Assembly: GCA_036872755.1 (NCBI GenBank)
Contig: JAVHNS010000009.1
Span: 868,001 to 932,000 of the forward strand
Direction of reading: 5' to 3'
Origin: Orbilia blumenaviensis
Lineage: Eukaryota; Ascomycota; Orbiliomycetes; Orbiliales; Orbiliaceae
Length of the DNA stretch: 64,000 nucleotides
Positions 52,688-62,664 of this stretch are shown here, one piece after another. Below the pieces are notes generated by a model. It did not search any database and had not been told where the DNA came from. It saw only the letters and a program-made list of their open reading frames with translations. The translations under genes and the position numbers were made by a program. The first letter of the stretch is position 1. The number at the start of each line of letters is the position of its first letter.

Positions 52688-53032
52688 ATGTGTCATTGGC
52701 GCGTCTACCAGTATACCCTATGCGGCTGCAGAGTTCGAAGGGACCCGAGAACCCCAGGCAACGCATGTGGAACCCCCCGGGAAGGTAACAGTTGGTGTCC
52801 AAACTTCAACCTCCCATTTGACCTAGACATGAGGGTCAGAGACGACTTTTGCCCGCGACACACCGAGATCACGAAGTTGAAGAACCAGATCAACGATGCG
52901 AAGGCGCAGCTTCCGCGATATGAAAACCTATCGGCGACACTTGAGGTGGAGCAAAAGAAGATTGAGGAATGGAACAGGAGGCTTGAGGCTAAGTTGGCGG
53001 AGACGACTCCTTGGTCTGATGGTGCTGAATAA
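52688..53032 (+). CDS. Small Cys/His-rich hypothetical protein with C-terminal coiled coil
   Basis: 114 residues from ATG 52688; the open frame extends upstream but without another ATG. The start MCHWRVYQYTLCGCRV resembles a widespread group of short fungal proteins that open MC.W....Y..CG and keep several Cys/His residues, perhaps a metal site. Here Cys at 2, 12, 14, about 27 and later (WCPN, FCPRH) fit that. Residues 65-105 (KLKNQINDAKAQL...EVEQKKIEEWNRRLEAKL) form a predicted coiled coil. No enzyme motif and no signal peptide are seen. Function is unknown. It stands alone about 1.1 kb from the Copia element. Confidence 0.6.
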   Translation: MCHWRVYQYTLCGCRVRRDPRTPGNACGTPREGNSWCPNFNLPFDLDMRVRDDFCPRHTEITKLKNQINDAKAQLPRYENLSATLEVEQKKIEEWNRRLEAKLAETTPWSDGAE

Positions 53033-54715
53033 GTTGAGTTTGGCTTGTAGATCGATCAAATGGTAGGTATGCTTATTCAGTATTCGCTCGCTCCGTGAAC
53101 TTGTAAGCCTCGTTACGATTTTCTTTTTCAATGCTGATTAGTGAGAAATTCAAGGTCGCAGTGATTTCCGGGAATATCGATACAAAACAGACGGCCACTT
53201 GTTAACCCTACGCATCAGTTTTATGCTGGATGGGTAAATATTAGGGGATTGCTTATATATTTTTGGTCCTATCTGGTGGGAGTGGGAGGGAGATGATAGA
53301 ACTCGTGTTTAGAGATACACGTTCGTAGGTTTCTATAGACCCGCGCTTCTATAAATTAGATTGGCATGTATACATCTGTCGCCGCCGTTAAAGACGGGGA
53401 GGAGGTTTGTCTGCGTGGTTGTGTTTTTCATGAGTTCATCGCGTCTTTCGGTTTTTGTTATATTGTTTCTTTGAAGTTTGGAGGGGAGGATGGGCATACA
53501 TTTATCGAGCTTAAAATTAAAAAAAAAAAAAAAAAGGAAGGGAGGAAGATAAAAATTGGGGGACAGCTATTGTTTTTGTTGGCATGCTTATACAATATTT
53601 TTTTAGACATACATCTAGAAGAACGAAAAATCACAAAATATGTTCTACTTGTGCTTACATGGCAGCGTACATGTCTATATGGCCTCAAAATAGAACTTGG
53701 TAGGGCGGAATACATAGCTCTCGGCGAATGAGGGTTTAAGTATTTTTGGAATTAACTCGTTCAAAATTTCGACTGTAAGCTGGTACTTGAAAGGCGCAGT
53801 TGAATATTCTAGTACGGTGCCGAAGTCAAGGTGAAGAGCCTCAATATTATTTCCCTGCCCCCAGGGTTCAAAACGGGAATGCAATTGACATAGGAGCGCC
53901 GATTCCGCGAATAGCTGAATCGAATGGAGCTGAAGACCCTCTTTTGACCTGGGCTCTGTTGCATGTTGGACGCGTTACACAAGAAAAATCCTGCGAATTC
54001 CCACCAATGTTAGCCGCCAGCATACACCTTACCTATTTATCCAACCTTTGAAATAGAAGCCGTTGGATCTTGGACAGATGCATGCAAGATCGAATCCGCG
54101 ATACCAATCAACATTGGTGTACCCAGCGATCCTATCGGCTTATCGGTGGTGCAGTGGCTATTTCCTGATGTATTCCCTGATGTATTTCCTGGAAATAGAT
54201 TCTGAAGGGGTACATACATAAGGCTAGCCATCGCGAAGAAATCCGCCCGGCCCATGCAGGAACTCATCTCGCAAGGGGCACGGAGGACGTTATCGACCAG
54301 CCCAAATAGGACCAGCCAATTTCCACGTTCCTGGGCGCCATCTTGGTCCCAGATGGGTCCCTTTTACATGCATGCTGGGAATACACCGGGCTGTTATCTT
54401 GGCCAAACACTGATGCGTAGATGTCATTGTGGGCCCAAGGATTCCTATTTTTCCGCTTCAGCCTCCACGACCGCTGCTCCTTTCCACCATTTAGATCTCT
54501 GAACCTCCTCTTGATCCGATCGATTCCAATGTGCTTGTCCTCACCGTAGTCACTCTTTATCTTCCCTTCGGTTTCTTTCTTCAGATTTTCGATAGAAATT
54601 ACCTTTTCCTAAGTATCCTGTATACACCCGTAGCGCCTGTTCACCACATCCGCGAATCCCGATCAAATCCCTGAAATTAGATATACTGGTCACCAAAAGA
54701 AATCGATCGTCGACC
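53033..54715. other. Intergenic; promoter of GH128 gene
   Basis: No gene supported. An A-rich run at 53520-53535 and short frames without motifs. A direct repeat CTGATGTATTCCCTGATGTATTTCCTG lies near 54166-54192. The last 200 bases before 54716 are pyrimidine-rich and leader-like. Confidence 0.5.
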
Positions 54716-55780
54716 ATGCACATTTCTTCATCGTCCGTCCTTGTCGCTCTCCCCCATCTCTTCTCCCTCGTTTCTGCCGCCGCAAATCCCATCGGCCCTA
54801 ATCCAAATGCTAAACGCGGTCTTGTTTACGTCCCCAGCAAAGACCATCCGGAGGACGACAAAATTTGGACCCAGGCAGGGTCGCCGTTGACATGGTACTA
54901 CAACTATGAATCTAAGCCCTCCCCAAAGCTTGAGGGTAATCCCACGAAATTGAAGTTTGTGCCCATGTTATGGGGCGATTACGACAACACTTTTGTTCAA
55001 GATGTAAAGGACCTTATCGACCAGGGATATGATATCGAGCATGTGTTGGGTTTCAACGAACCGGATATTTCGGCGAGCGCAGGAACTGGAGGTAGTGGGA
55101 TCTCGCCGGAAGCTGCGGCTGCGAGGTGGAAGGAGTCGATAGAACCGTTGGCAGAGATGGGCATCAAACTTGGTGCTCCAGCTATGACGGGCGCTCCAAG
55201 TGGACTGGAATGGTTGAAGGCGTACGTCTTTCCCCCCTGGGCATGCTCCCTTGTCTTAAAAAAAAAAAAAAAAAAAAAAAGAGAGAGAGAGAGAGAGGAA
55301 GCTAAACCGATAAACCTAAATAGATTCTTTGCTGCTTGCGACGGTTGCACAGTCGACTTCATCCCGCTTCACTGGTATGGAAACTTCGATGGGGTTGCCA
55401 GCCATTTGGGAACATACTCCGCCGCCTTCCCAAATACAACCTTCTGGTTCACGGAATTCGCACTCGCCCACGAATCTGTCACACCCTCACAGGAATTCTT
55501 CAACTTGACAATGGAATACTTTGACAGGCTAGAAAACGTAGGACGCTATTCATGGTTTGGGTCATTCCGTAGCGATGTTAGCAATGTGGGACCAAACGCG
55601 GCGTTGTTAAATCAGGACGGAGGACTGACATATATTGGCGCGTGGTACCTGAATAAGGATGAAGGCAAGGCCGCGTCGATAACTGGAAAGGGAAGCGATG
55701 CTCCTGCTTTAGGCGCAAGCATGGTTAAGTCCTTTGGCGTAACGGCTTTTGTCGCCGTGCTTGTTTCCTGGATTCTGTAA
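54716..55780 (+). CDS. GH128 (Asl1-like) endo-beta-1,3-glucanase, probably GPI-anchored
   Basis: Exons 54716-55221 and 55324-55780 give 320 residues. N-terminal signal peptide (MHISSSSVLVALPHLFSLVSAA). The GH128 barrel starts RGLVYV and PLTWYYNY; the acid/base region is GFNEPD, then W..S..P....G..LGAPA, then FIPLHWYG, and the nucleophile region is FWFTEFA. The mature part is followed by a small Ser/Gly/Ala spacer and a C-terminal hydrophobic tail (FGVTAFVAVLVSWIL), fitting a GPI signal. Family members cut beta-1,3-glucan in fungal walls; yeast and mushroom relatives act in wall softening. The 102-nt intron (55222-55323) holds A23 and a GA repeat, is a multiple of three and has no in-frame stop, so unspliced RNA would also translate. 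The splice is chosen because it joins conserved LEWLKA to FFAACDGC. Confidence 0.9.
   Translation: MHISSSSVLVALPHLFSLVSAAANPIGPNPNAKRGLVYVPSKDHPEDDKIWTQAGSPLTWYYNYESKPSPKLEGNPTKLKFVPMLWGDYDNTFVQDVKDLIDQGYDIEHVLGFNEPDISASAGTGGSGISPEAAAARWKESIEPLAEMGIKLGAPAMTGAPSGLEWLKAYVFPPWACSLVLKKKKKKKREREREEAKPINLNRFFAACDGCTVDFIPLHWYGNFDGVASHLGTYSAAFPNTTFWFTEFALAHESVTPSQEFFNLTMEYFDRLENVGRYSWFGSFRSDVSNVGPNAALLNQDGGLTYIGAWYLNKDEGKAASITGKGSDAPALGASMVKSFGVTAFVAVLVSWIL
55258..55297 (+). repeat. A23 plus (GA)n microsatellite inside GH128 intron
   Basis: A pure A tract followed by about eight GA units lies within the intron. If the intron were retained it would encode a Lys run followed by Arg-Glu repeats. Confidence 0.9.
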
Positions 55781-56510
55781 AAACGGTTTATTGGGTTTCT
55801 TATTGTACGAGATAAGTCTCTTATTGTGCGATGTTTTGGTGGTTTTATGGCTTTTACACGTTTTGATCCTGGCGTTTGAACGGAGTTTTAAACATTACCT
55901 TGGGAGGAAACTATATCCTATTGTAAGTCATATAGATATATAATTTACTATTGAGAGGACAGCGGTATGTTTATAAATTTATACTTCTCCAGAGATACGT
56001 AAGCCATTAGTAATATTAATAGTTTGATTCATCGAGGGGCCTGGTTTGCGAGACAAGAGGGCCGTCTTTTTCGCCAAACCCTTAGGATTACTGAACATCA
56101 ATATATAACTGGCCATTCTCGTTTAGATGCTGACATCAGACCGTCTTTTATATAGCCGGCCCAGCATCCAAATATGGGAGAGAAGTAGTCACTAACATTC
56201 AATTGATTTGCTGGAATGCTTCTTCTAATTGAAGGACTAAGAACCCTATGATAATAATAGACCAAAAAAGGCCACCCCGAAGATAAACCAAGAAAAAGAG
56301 CGACACGTTTATGCCCAACCATTGAGTCGCCACCCCAGTTAAACGCCAGAAGGAAAGAATGAATGTGCCCAAAACTCCATATACCCTGCCGAAACTAATC
56401 CCAAAGCCCGATAATAGACGCCCAACTCGCGCCGCGCGAAAAACAAAGAAAGACAAAGACTTCCCACAATAACCAATAATTCCACTGTGATTACCGATCT
56501 GGCGGAATGT
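55781..56510. other. Shared 3' flank between convergent glucanase genes
   Basis: 730 bp between the two stop codons. No gene is supported. It contains the 3' UTRs of both convergent genes, so their transcripts may overlap. Confidence 0.6.
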
Positions 56511-59500
56511 TTACTGGCCACCACCGAGTCCAGCAGCGAAGACTAAGTACCAAGTCCTGGATGCCCCATCATCGAGCCAGGTTGCCTGGAAGCCTTGGCC
56601 AGCAAAGAAGTCAAATGCTGCATTCGGGGCAAATATTGCAGCATTGGCCCACAGGACACCCTTCCAGCCACTATTCATCGTCTCGGTCCGGCCGTCGAAG
56701 AATCTAACCCACTCCTCGTAGCAGAACGTCTTGGATCGGACGTAGGGTGAGATGGGAGTTAAGGGTAGCATATGAATTCTATCGAAGTCTTGTTAGCTTT
56801 TTATGTTTAGTTTCCGAAGGGATTGCTCAATATTGACCCACCCCTGAATATACTCAATCTGGTTTCCAAAGTATGTTGTGTGATCGACCTTGTTTTCGAA
56901 GAGCTATGGTAATGTTTAGTAGAGGTATGGCATCAAATTTAGGGCAATACTCACAATGCCAGAAACTTTGTTCAGAATAAAATTGGCAGGCTGATATCTA
57001 TTATCGCTGGACATCAAGAAATAGCTATTGAGGCTTCTCTTCAGAATAGCCAGCTGGAGGTTGGCCCTAGCTTCCATGTTTCTATCTCCAATCACGTTTC
57101 CCCATAACTTCATAGCGTAAGAAAAGTTGTAGTCCTCGGAGGTTGACTCTTCGTCTTTTCCATCGGCACGGGCATATAACCCGGTGGCCCAACTATGTCC
57201 GTTGAAAAAATCGAAGGCTCTGGAGACGGGGAAGTATTTGTCTTTGGCTGTCGGATTGGCAACATCTCGAACCAAGTTGTTGACATAGGCGCTATATTCA
57301 GCGAGCCATGGACTGGCTCCTGTCTGTGCCTTTTCTACATGAACCAACACAGCAGCAGCATATATAAAGTATCCCTGAGAAAAATTAGAGTTCCTTGCCT
57401 GTAGAAACATAATTATATTTATAGAATGACCTACATAATGAAAGTGGTGGTCGTTGTAGAAAGCGTTTCCGTAATCCTCGCCAGGATTCTTGGTGATCCA
57501 CCAGGATGATGATGGAAGGCCTCCCCATTTAGCTGGTGCGGGGGTAATTAGCAATCAATCCCTAAACCTTTTCACATGCAAAAGCTTGAGTACTTACTAT
57601 CATAGACAAGAGGGAACTTCTGCTTGTTCGTGGCGAATCGGTTCAAAGCAGTTTTGAGAGTAGCAAGACCTCGTTGCACAAGAGCTTTATCTTTCAACAC
57701 ATCACTTGCCACTAGCAAGATCTGGGCATATTTTGCAATAACCTATATTAAAAATTAGTAAATAGTTTTTCTCGTTTGCTTTTCCCCATAAGTGTTTCGA
57801 GAACTCTTACCTTTCCAGCGGAATATTGACTTGGCACATCAGAGGCATTGACTACATCAAACCCTATCTCTGAAGTAATAGCTGCCCTGATTGCATTTAA
57901 TTGCTTCGCAGTCCATTTTCTAAACGGCCCTGGGAGCCAGCCCACGCTAACTGGCATATCCGGCTCCAGAAGTGTCCAGGTATTGCTAGCTATGGCAGTC
58001 ATGAGACCTTTCGTGGTTGATTTAAGTTGAAGACCGCCTTGAAGCTTTGATCTCGTCGTGCCATCGAATGAGTTCACTTGGTGTGGGAACGCATACATGA
58101 AGGCCGAGCCAGAGACACTCCCTCCTTGTTTAGTGAAAGTGAAAGTATAGCTCCCGACAGCGCCAGATACGCTGGCAGACACGATCGCGTCAGTAACTAC
58201 GGTACCTGCGCAGTTGTCGAGAACACTTTCAAGCGCAGTGTTAGGCAACTTGGCGATCTGGATAGCACCAGAGTAAGTTCCGGATGCAACAATAGTGCTC
58301 GAGTTCACCAAACGGAGTTGAAGCTCCCGGGAGCCTGAATTGCGGGTGGCATATATTCTCCATTCCTTGCCGTCCATCAGTGTTACCCGCCATTTCTGAC
58401 GCGGCATTCCGCCTCCAGTAATGGTCCCTGCGTAAGAGAGACTACGGATGAGGACGCCCGAATTGATCTTGGGAGTAATTTCTCTATAACGTCCCGTGAC
58501 GAAGCCCATACCTTGCACTAGGGGTACCGTGAGGCGCCGAGTTCCGGGCCATTGGGATCGGTTGACCCAAATGTGGACCAACGCAGAGTGGGGTTTTAGG
58601 GACTCTGCAGTGATCGTGCTGGTGGTTGGGTTTAGCTCAAGTGCTGAGTATGTAAAAGAATTAATACCAACTGGATTGAAGTAATATTGAACGGGGTTTG
58701 CATTTGGGTCTGGACCAGTAACCTTCGACAAATTAATATCTGCACTATACTATGTAAAGGAAAAGACTTTTAACCTTACGATTTGAGGTGCATCAATGTG
58801 GCTGATGGAAAGTCCCCACATGGCAGGGTCTTTGTTAATCCATACTTGGTAACTATCGAAGCTTATCAGTATTGTTTCTAGGGGATACGAGCCGAAAATT
58901 CTGGACATACGGTTGAGTAAAAACACCGAGATTCCCGTTACCAAGAATTAAATTCGCCCAGAACTTGTTGGTTCCAACGGGCACACCATCCATGTTTATT
59001 ACGCCCAAGCGACCCACTGGGTGGTCATGCTTCCTCTCAAACATTGCTAGAGGGGCACTAGTTGCAATAGGCTGATCCATGATGTCGTCGGCTGAAGGTT
59101 TAATATCGTATGAGCCCGAGGCATGAGCTTCTGCATAAGCGAGTCCAGTTCCATTTTTGGTACTGTCCGTAATTGGCCCGATATTTGGGAAGTCGTCGCC
59201 GAGCGGAAACTGTTTACCATCCGCTAGGGAAGATAGGATCACAGGGGCTGGGTTTTCGATGTGAAGAGCGGGCTCCGTATTATTTTTAGTCATTTTTTGG
59301 GATTTTGTTTTATGTTGTGGTTTCTTTGCGTGTTTTGTTCGATGGGTCGATGCAAGCGGGTTATAGTTATCTTGAGATTTTGTTGCAGATGAAAACCCGT
59401 TATGTAATGCTTTTGTTGGCTGTGCTGGTAAATGCTGGTGAAATTTTCTGGTATGTGTTAGTATTTGAGCCTTATGATTCTCATATGGCAACGCGATAAC

Positions 59501-59758
59501 GGAGGATATTAAGCAGAACTGTAGCACAATATTTGTAATTATAGAAAATCGCTTTGAGACGCCATTTCGTAACGGGTAGGAGAAGGGATATAGGGCATAT
59601 TGTAATGAGGTTTTGAAGAAATTCAAAAGCACAACTCCAAAATGGGAACCGCAGTGGCTTGACGAAGCCGCAATGGATAGTGAACTCAGAGGTTCTACCT
59701 CATGGTCAAGCCCCGCTTTGGAGAATTCAGACTTCTTTTTTGAATATGGGTATAGCAT
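56511..59758 (-). CDS. GH81 endo-1,3-beta-glucanase (Eng1/EngL1-like)
   Basis: Eight exons (minus strand): 59758-58911, 58852-58780, 58722-57811, 57742-57598, 57532-57435, 57374-56955, 56903-56842 and 56778-56511, giving 941 residues with consistent phases. GH81 marks: FPLGDDFPNIGPI and GTNKFWANL (N-terminal beta domain), WGLSISHID, GPDPNANPVQYYFNPVGI, KWGGLPSSSW, the catalytic-acid block YNDHHFHYGYF (about 683-694), GHSWATGLYA, the glutamate cluster DEESTSEDYN (about 766-775), and KVSGILFENKVDHTTYFG. It cleaves internal beta-1,3 bonds; family roles are cell separation, autolysis and, in Histoplasma Eng1, trimming of surface glucan. The hydrophobic segment (FSIITNIVLQFCLISSVIALP) begins only near residue 72, so either the true start is elsewhere, reached through an unseen 5' exon, or the protein is a type II membrane form. 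Exon 3 uses a GAAG acceptor, chosen because it restores SHIDAPQI-VTGPDP. Confidence 0.92.
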
Positions 59759-62664
59759 ATTGCTTCAGAAGACTATGCAGTCTGATTGGAAATATTTTTG
59801 TCGATCAAGCAAAACGCCAGATGCCGTTCGACTTATAGTTTCAATTTAGGCTACTTGAGCCCTGAAGCTACCCGGTCATAAAGAAATCAGAGGTAGCCAA
59901 CCCCCTAGATTTATTATATCTAATTCACCTCGAACTTTGTGAAGTCGGCCTGGATAGACGGATAGCGCATGCCATCGACGTATCCTGACTCAACGATAAT
60001 TGGGAGAGAGGCTGAGGGTTTGGTGCTGCGCTGCAAAATACAGGCTAATGTGGGTATAAGGTGATGATGGGCTTCATTCCTTGAGTGGGGCCTTCAGGCT
60101 GGCACCTGAAAATCATAAGCCATCTTTCTGAAACAGCCGACCTGACGGCTTTGCAGAGCAAAGCAAGTTCGCGATAGAATTCCAAAGCGTCCCCGCGCCA
60201 TCTTTCGATATGCATGTGCGTATTCGGTATGCGATGGCGTGTGATCAGCATTCCTCTCGGTGCTGAAGAGCCTCACTGGGCTTGCTAGGCAACGAACAAC
60301 AGAGAATGCTTCGGGAATATGAGGTTTATAAAGCTCATATATCCCTGTCTGGCGGAGAATTCTTAAACCATAAAAGATATTTTGTTCCCGACCTCCGAAT
60401 AAATACTTATTTAAATGGAGATGGATTGAGCGTGCTTGCGCCTGTCTCTGCATGGTTGCATGGTTGGGTCTTTTGCGTTGCTTGTGTGGTTCTTTCCTGT
60501 TTTGGGGGGAGTTACGCAAGGCACTTACTGGATTGGGCTGCTGACTGTGCAACACTTATTTTGGCTTCGGATCTTGGGTTCCGGCGCTGGAATATTGCAA
60601 AACAGACAACGTCTATGCAGAGGTAATATAAAGTTTTAAGGGATCGAAGAGAGCATAAGATGAGAAACTTTAGTTCGGTATTACTCGGAGGATTGTTTTC
60701 CGAGTCGAAAGGGAGGATGGTTGGTTTAAATATCTGGCTCAGGACAGCAGTGCAATGGCAGGTGCAAAGTGCTTCCTCTCGGCTTCAGGCACATTGAAAA
60801 TTTAATGGGTGAATTAGGAGACTGACAGCTTTGGTCGCAAACAAAATCAGGTACCAAACACTAGTACTGGGGTAACACAACAGCACCAACAATCACAACA
60901 ATCATGCAGCGAATAAATAAACTTCGGATTCGACGTATGCGTATGACAACATTGAGGGTGAACAGGTGGAGCCCGCTGATATCGATGCATGACGTCTAAA
61001 TTTCAATCGGAGCCGTCGAGGTCTTGAGTCCTATACCCTGCCCGGAATAACGTCAGCCCCCCAATTGAGCGCGGCCATGTCATTGGCCGTACATTTGTAT
61101 GCTACCTAGGATCTAGGACTACCTGAGGAGGACAAGAAGTCAATCAAATGTCTTATCGTCACTAAAAGCTTTAACTTCCCACCTAATACCACTGAATGCT
61201 GAACAATATTGCGTGTCGATACAAAGTAGACGCATGTGTACGCAATATTGCCTTGCACCGCCAACGCGTCGGCGGCTTAGCCCTTCTAACGGTCCATAAA
61301 TCCGTAGGATAACATGCATGCGCATGAGCGAATCCGTTTATGAATGGGCACCAGATATTACCGAAGAAAGATTCAGATACTCTATAAATTATTTCCCAGA
61401 ATTCTAGGAACTACGGGTTGTATACAGTTGTGTAGAGGATCCAGACTATTCTATCGCCAATACTATGCGCATTATGCCCAGGTGGCGAAGAGAAGCGGTT
61501 GATTCAGTTTAATATGTACATATTTTCTTACAAGGCTAGGATTAAGGTATTGTGACCCCTATTGATGCGCGGTTTTTCTACAGAAAAGATTCCTGTTTGC
61601 CCTTCCGTCACCACTTCAGTCTTTAATATTTGATGTCAGCATGTGCGGTCATTTTCATGGTCGCGAGATATCTAGATATATCTGAATTGCTTGAGCTATA
61701 GGGGTTGCGACGAAACCAGGCCGCTCTCGCTTCGAATATTACTACTGTGTATACCATCCCCTAAACGGCGAGATCTCATCGCTTGGCTGAAGGTGCACGT
61801 GCGCACATGATTTACCAAAATATTTTCTCTTTAATTCTCCGAGTTTAAGTTTTGTCTATCGAGCGAGAGACGTATCGTGCGCTAAAACACATGATACCTG
61901 GGTCTTTCTGGTACGTTCCCTGGTTACGATTCCGGTAGCCGTATACGCGCACATAGCCCCGGACTTATTGTATCCTTAGCTGCCATGTACATAGTGCCTG
62001 CGATTGACGTTCTATACTGCTCTCGATAGATATTACCTAAGATTTAGCTCGTGGTTGGTTCCTGCCTGTGTGGCGGCTGATCAATCTCAACGGTCGACTA
62101 ACCATGGAATCCGGAACGGGCATGTTTCACAAACTTGCCCTGCACTCGACCATACCATGTTGCATGATCACGAGACCAATAAAGCGCGTTAGCGGCTGCC
62201 TTCAAAGGCTTAAAGACGCCAACCAAGAAAGAATCTCGATATCTAAATATTCCGACAGCCAGAGTGGCTAGTTTCTCCAGATAGAGATATTCTCTTAAAA
62301 TTGACGTGATTAGGCATTGTGACACCTACAGCTATAGGCTAGACCATGTCCAACAGCTGCGATACCTAGCTCAATATACGTAGGGACATGAATATAATAG
62401 TGGAGGAGACTTGGAGATACAGATACTGGAAGTTTGAGCACGCGTTTTAGTCAGGGTTAAACTATTCCATCACTTTTCGAATTCGCTGATACGCGAGCAG
62501 TCGCCCTCGACGTTGGAAGGGATTTAATTTGTATACCATAGACTTGGAATGACGCTAATTGGAGACAAGATATAAGTGTGTAAGTATACATACGTTCCAA
62601 ACTGGTTCTTAGCCAGATTTGAGAACACAATCAACAATTAATTATGCGGGTGAGGCTAAGATGC
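59759..62664. other. Intergenic region between GH81 and AAA genes
   Basis: 2.9 kb with no supported gene. The left part holds the GH81 promoter. Short frames at 60094-60639 overlap on both strands without a motif. No RNA gene is recognised. Confidence 0.5.

Noticed and set aside
53366..53731. 121-codon open frame downstream of the Cys-rich gene
   Set aside because: Contains a poly-Lys run from an A tract; no motif and an overlapping minus frame of similar length.
58743..58779. A 30-nt GH81 intron ending at ACATAG
   Set aside because: Too short for a fungal intron. The GAAG acceptor at 58723 gives 57 nt and restores the conserved SHIDAPQI-VTGPDP run.
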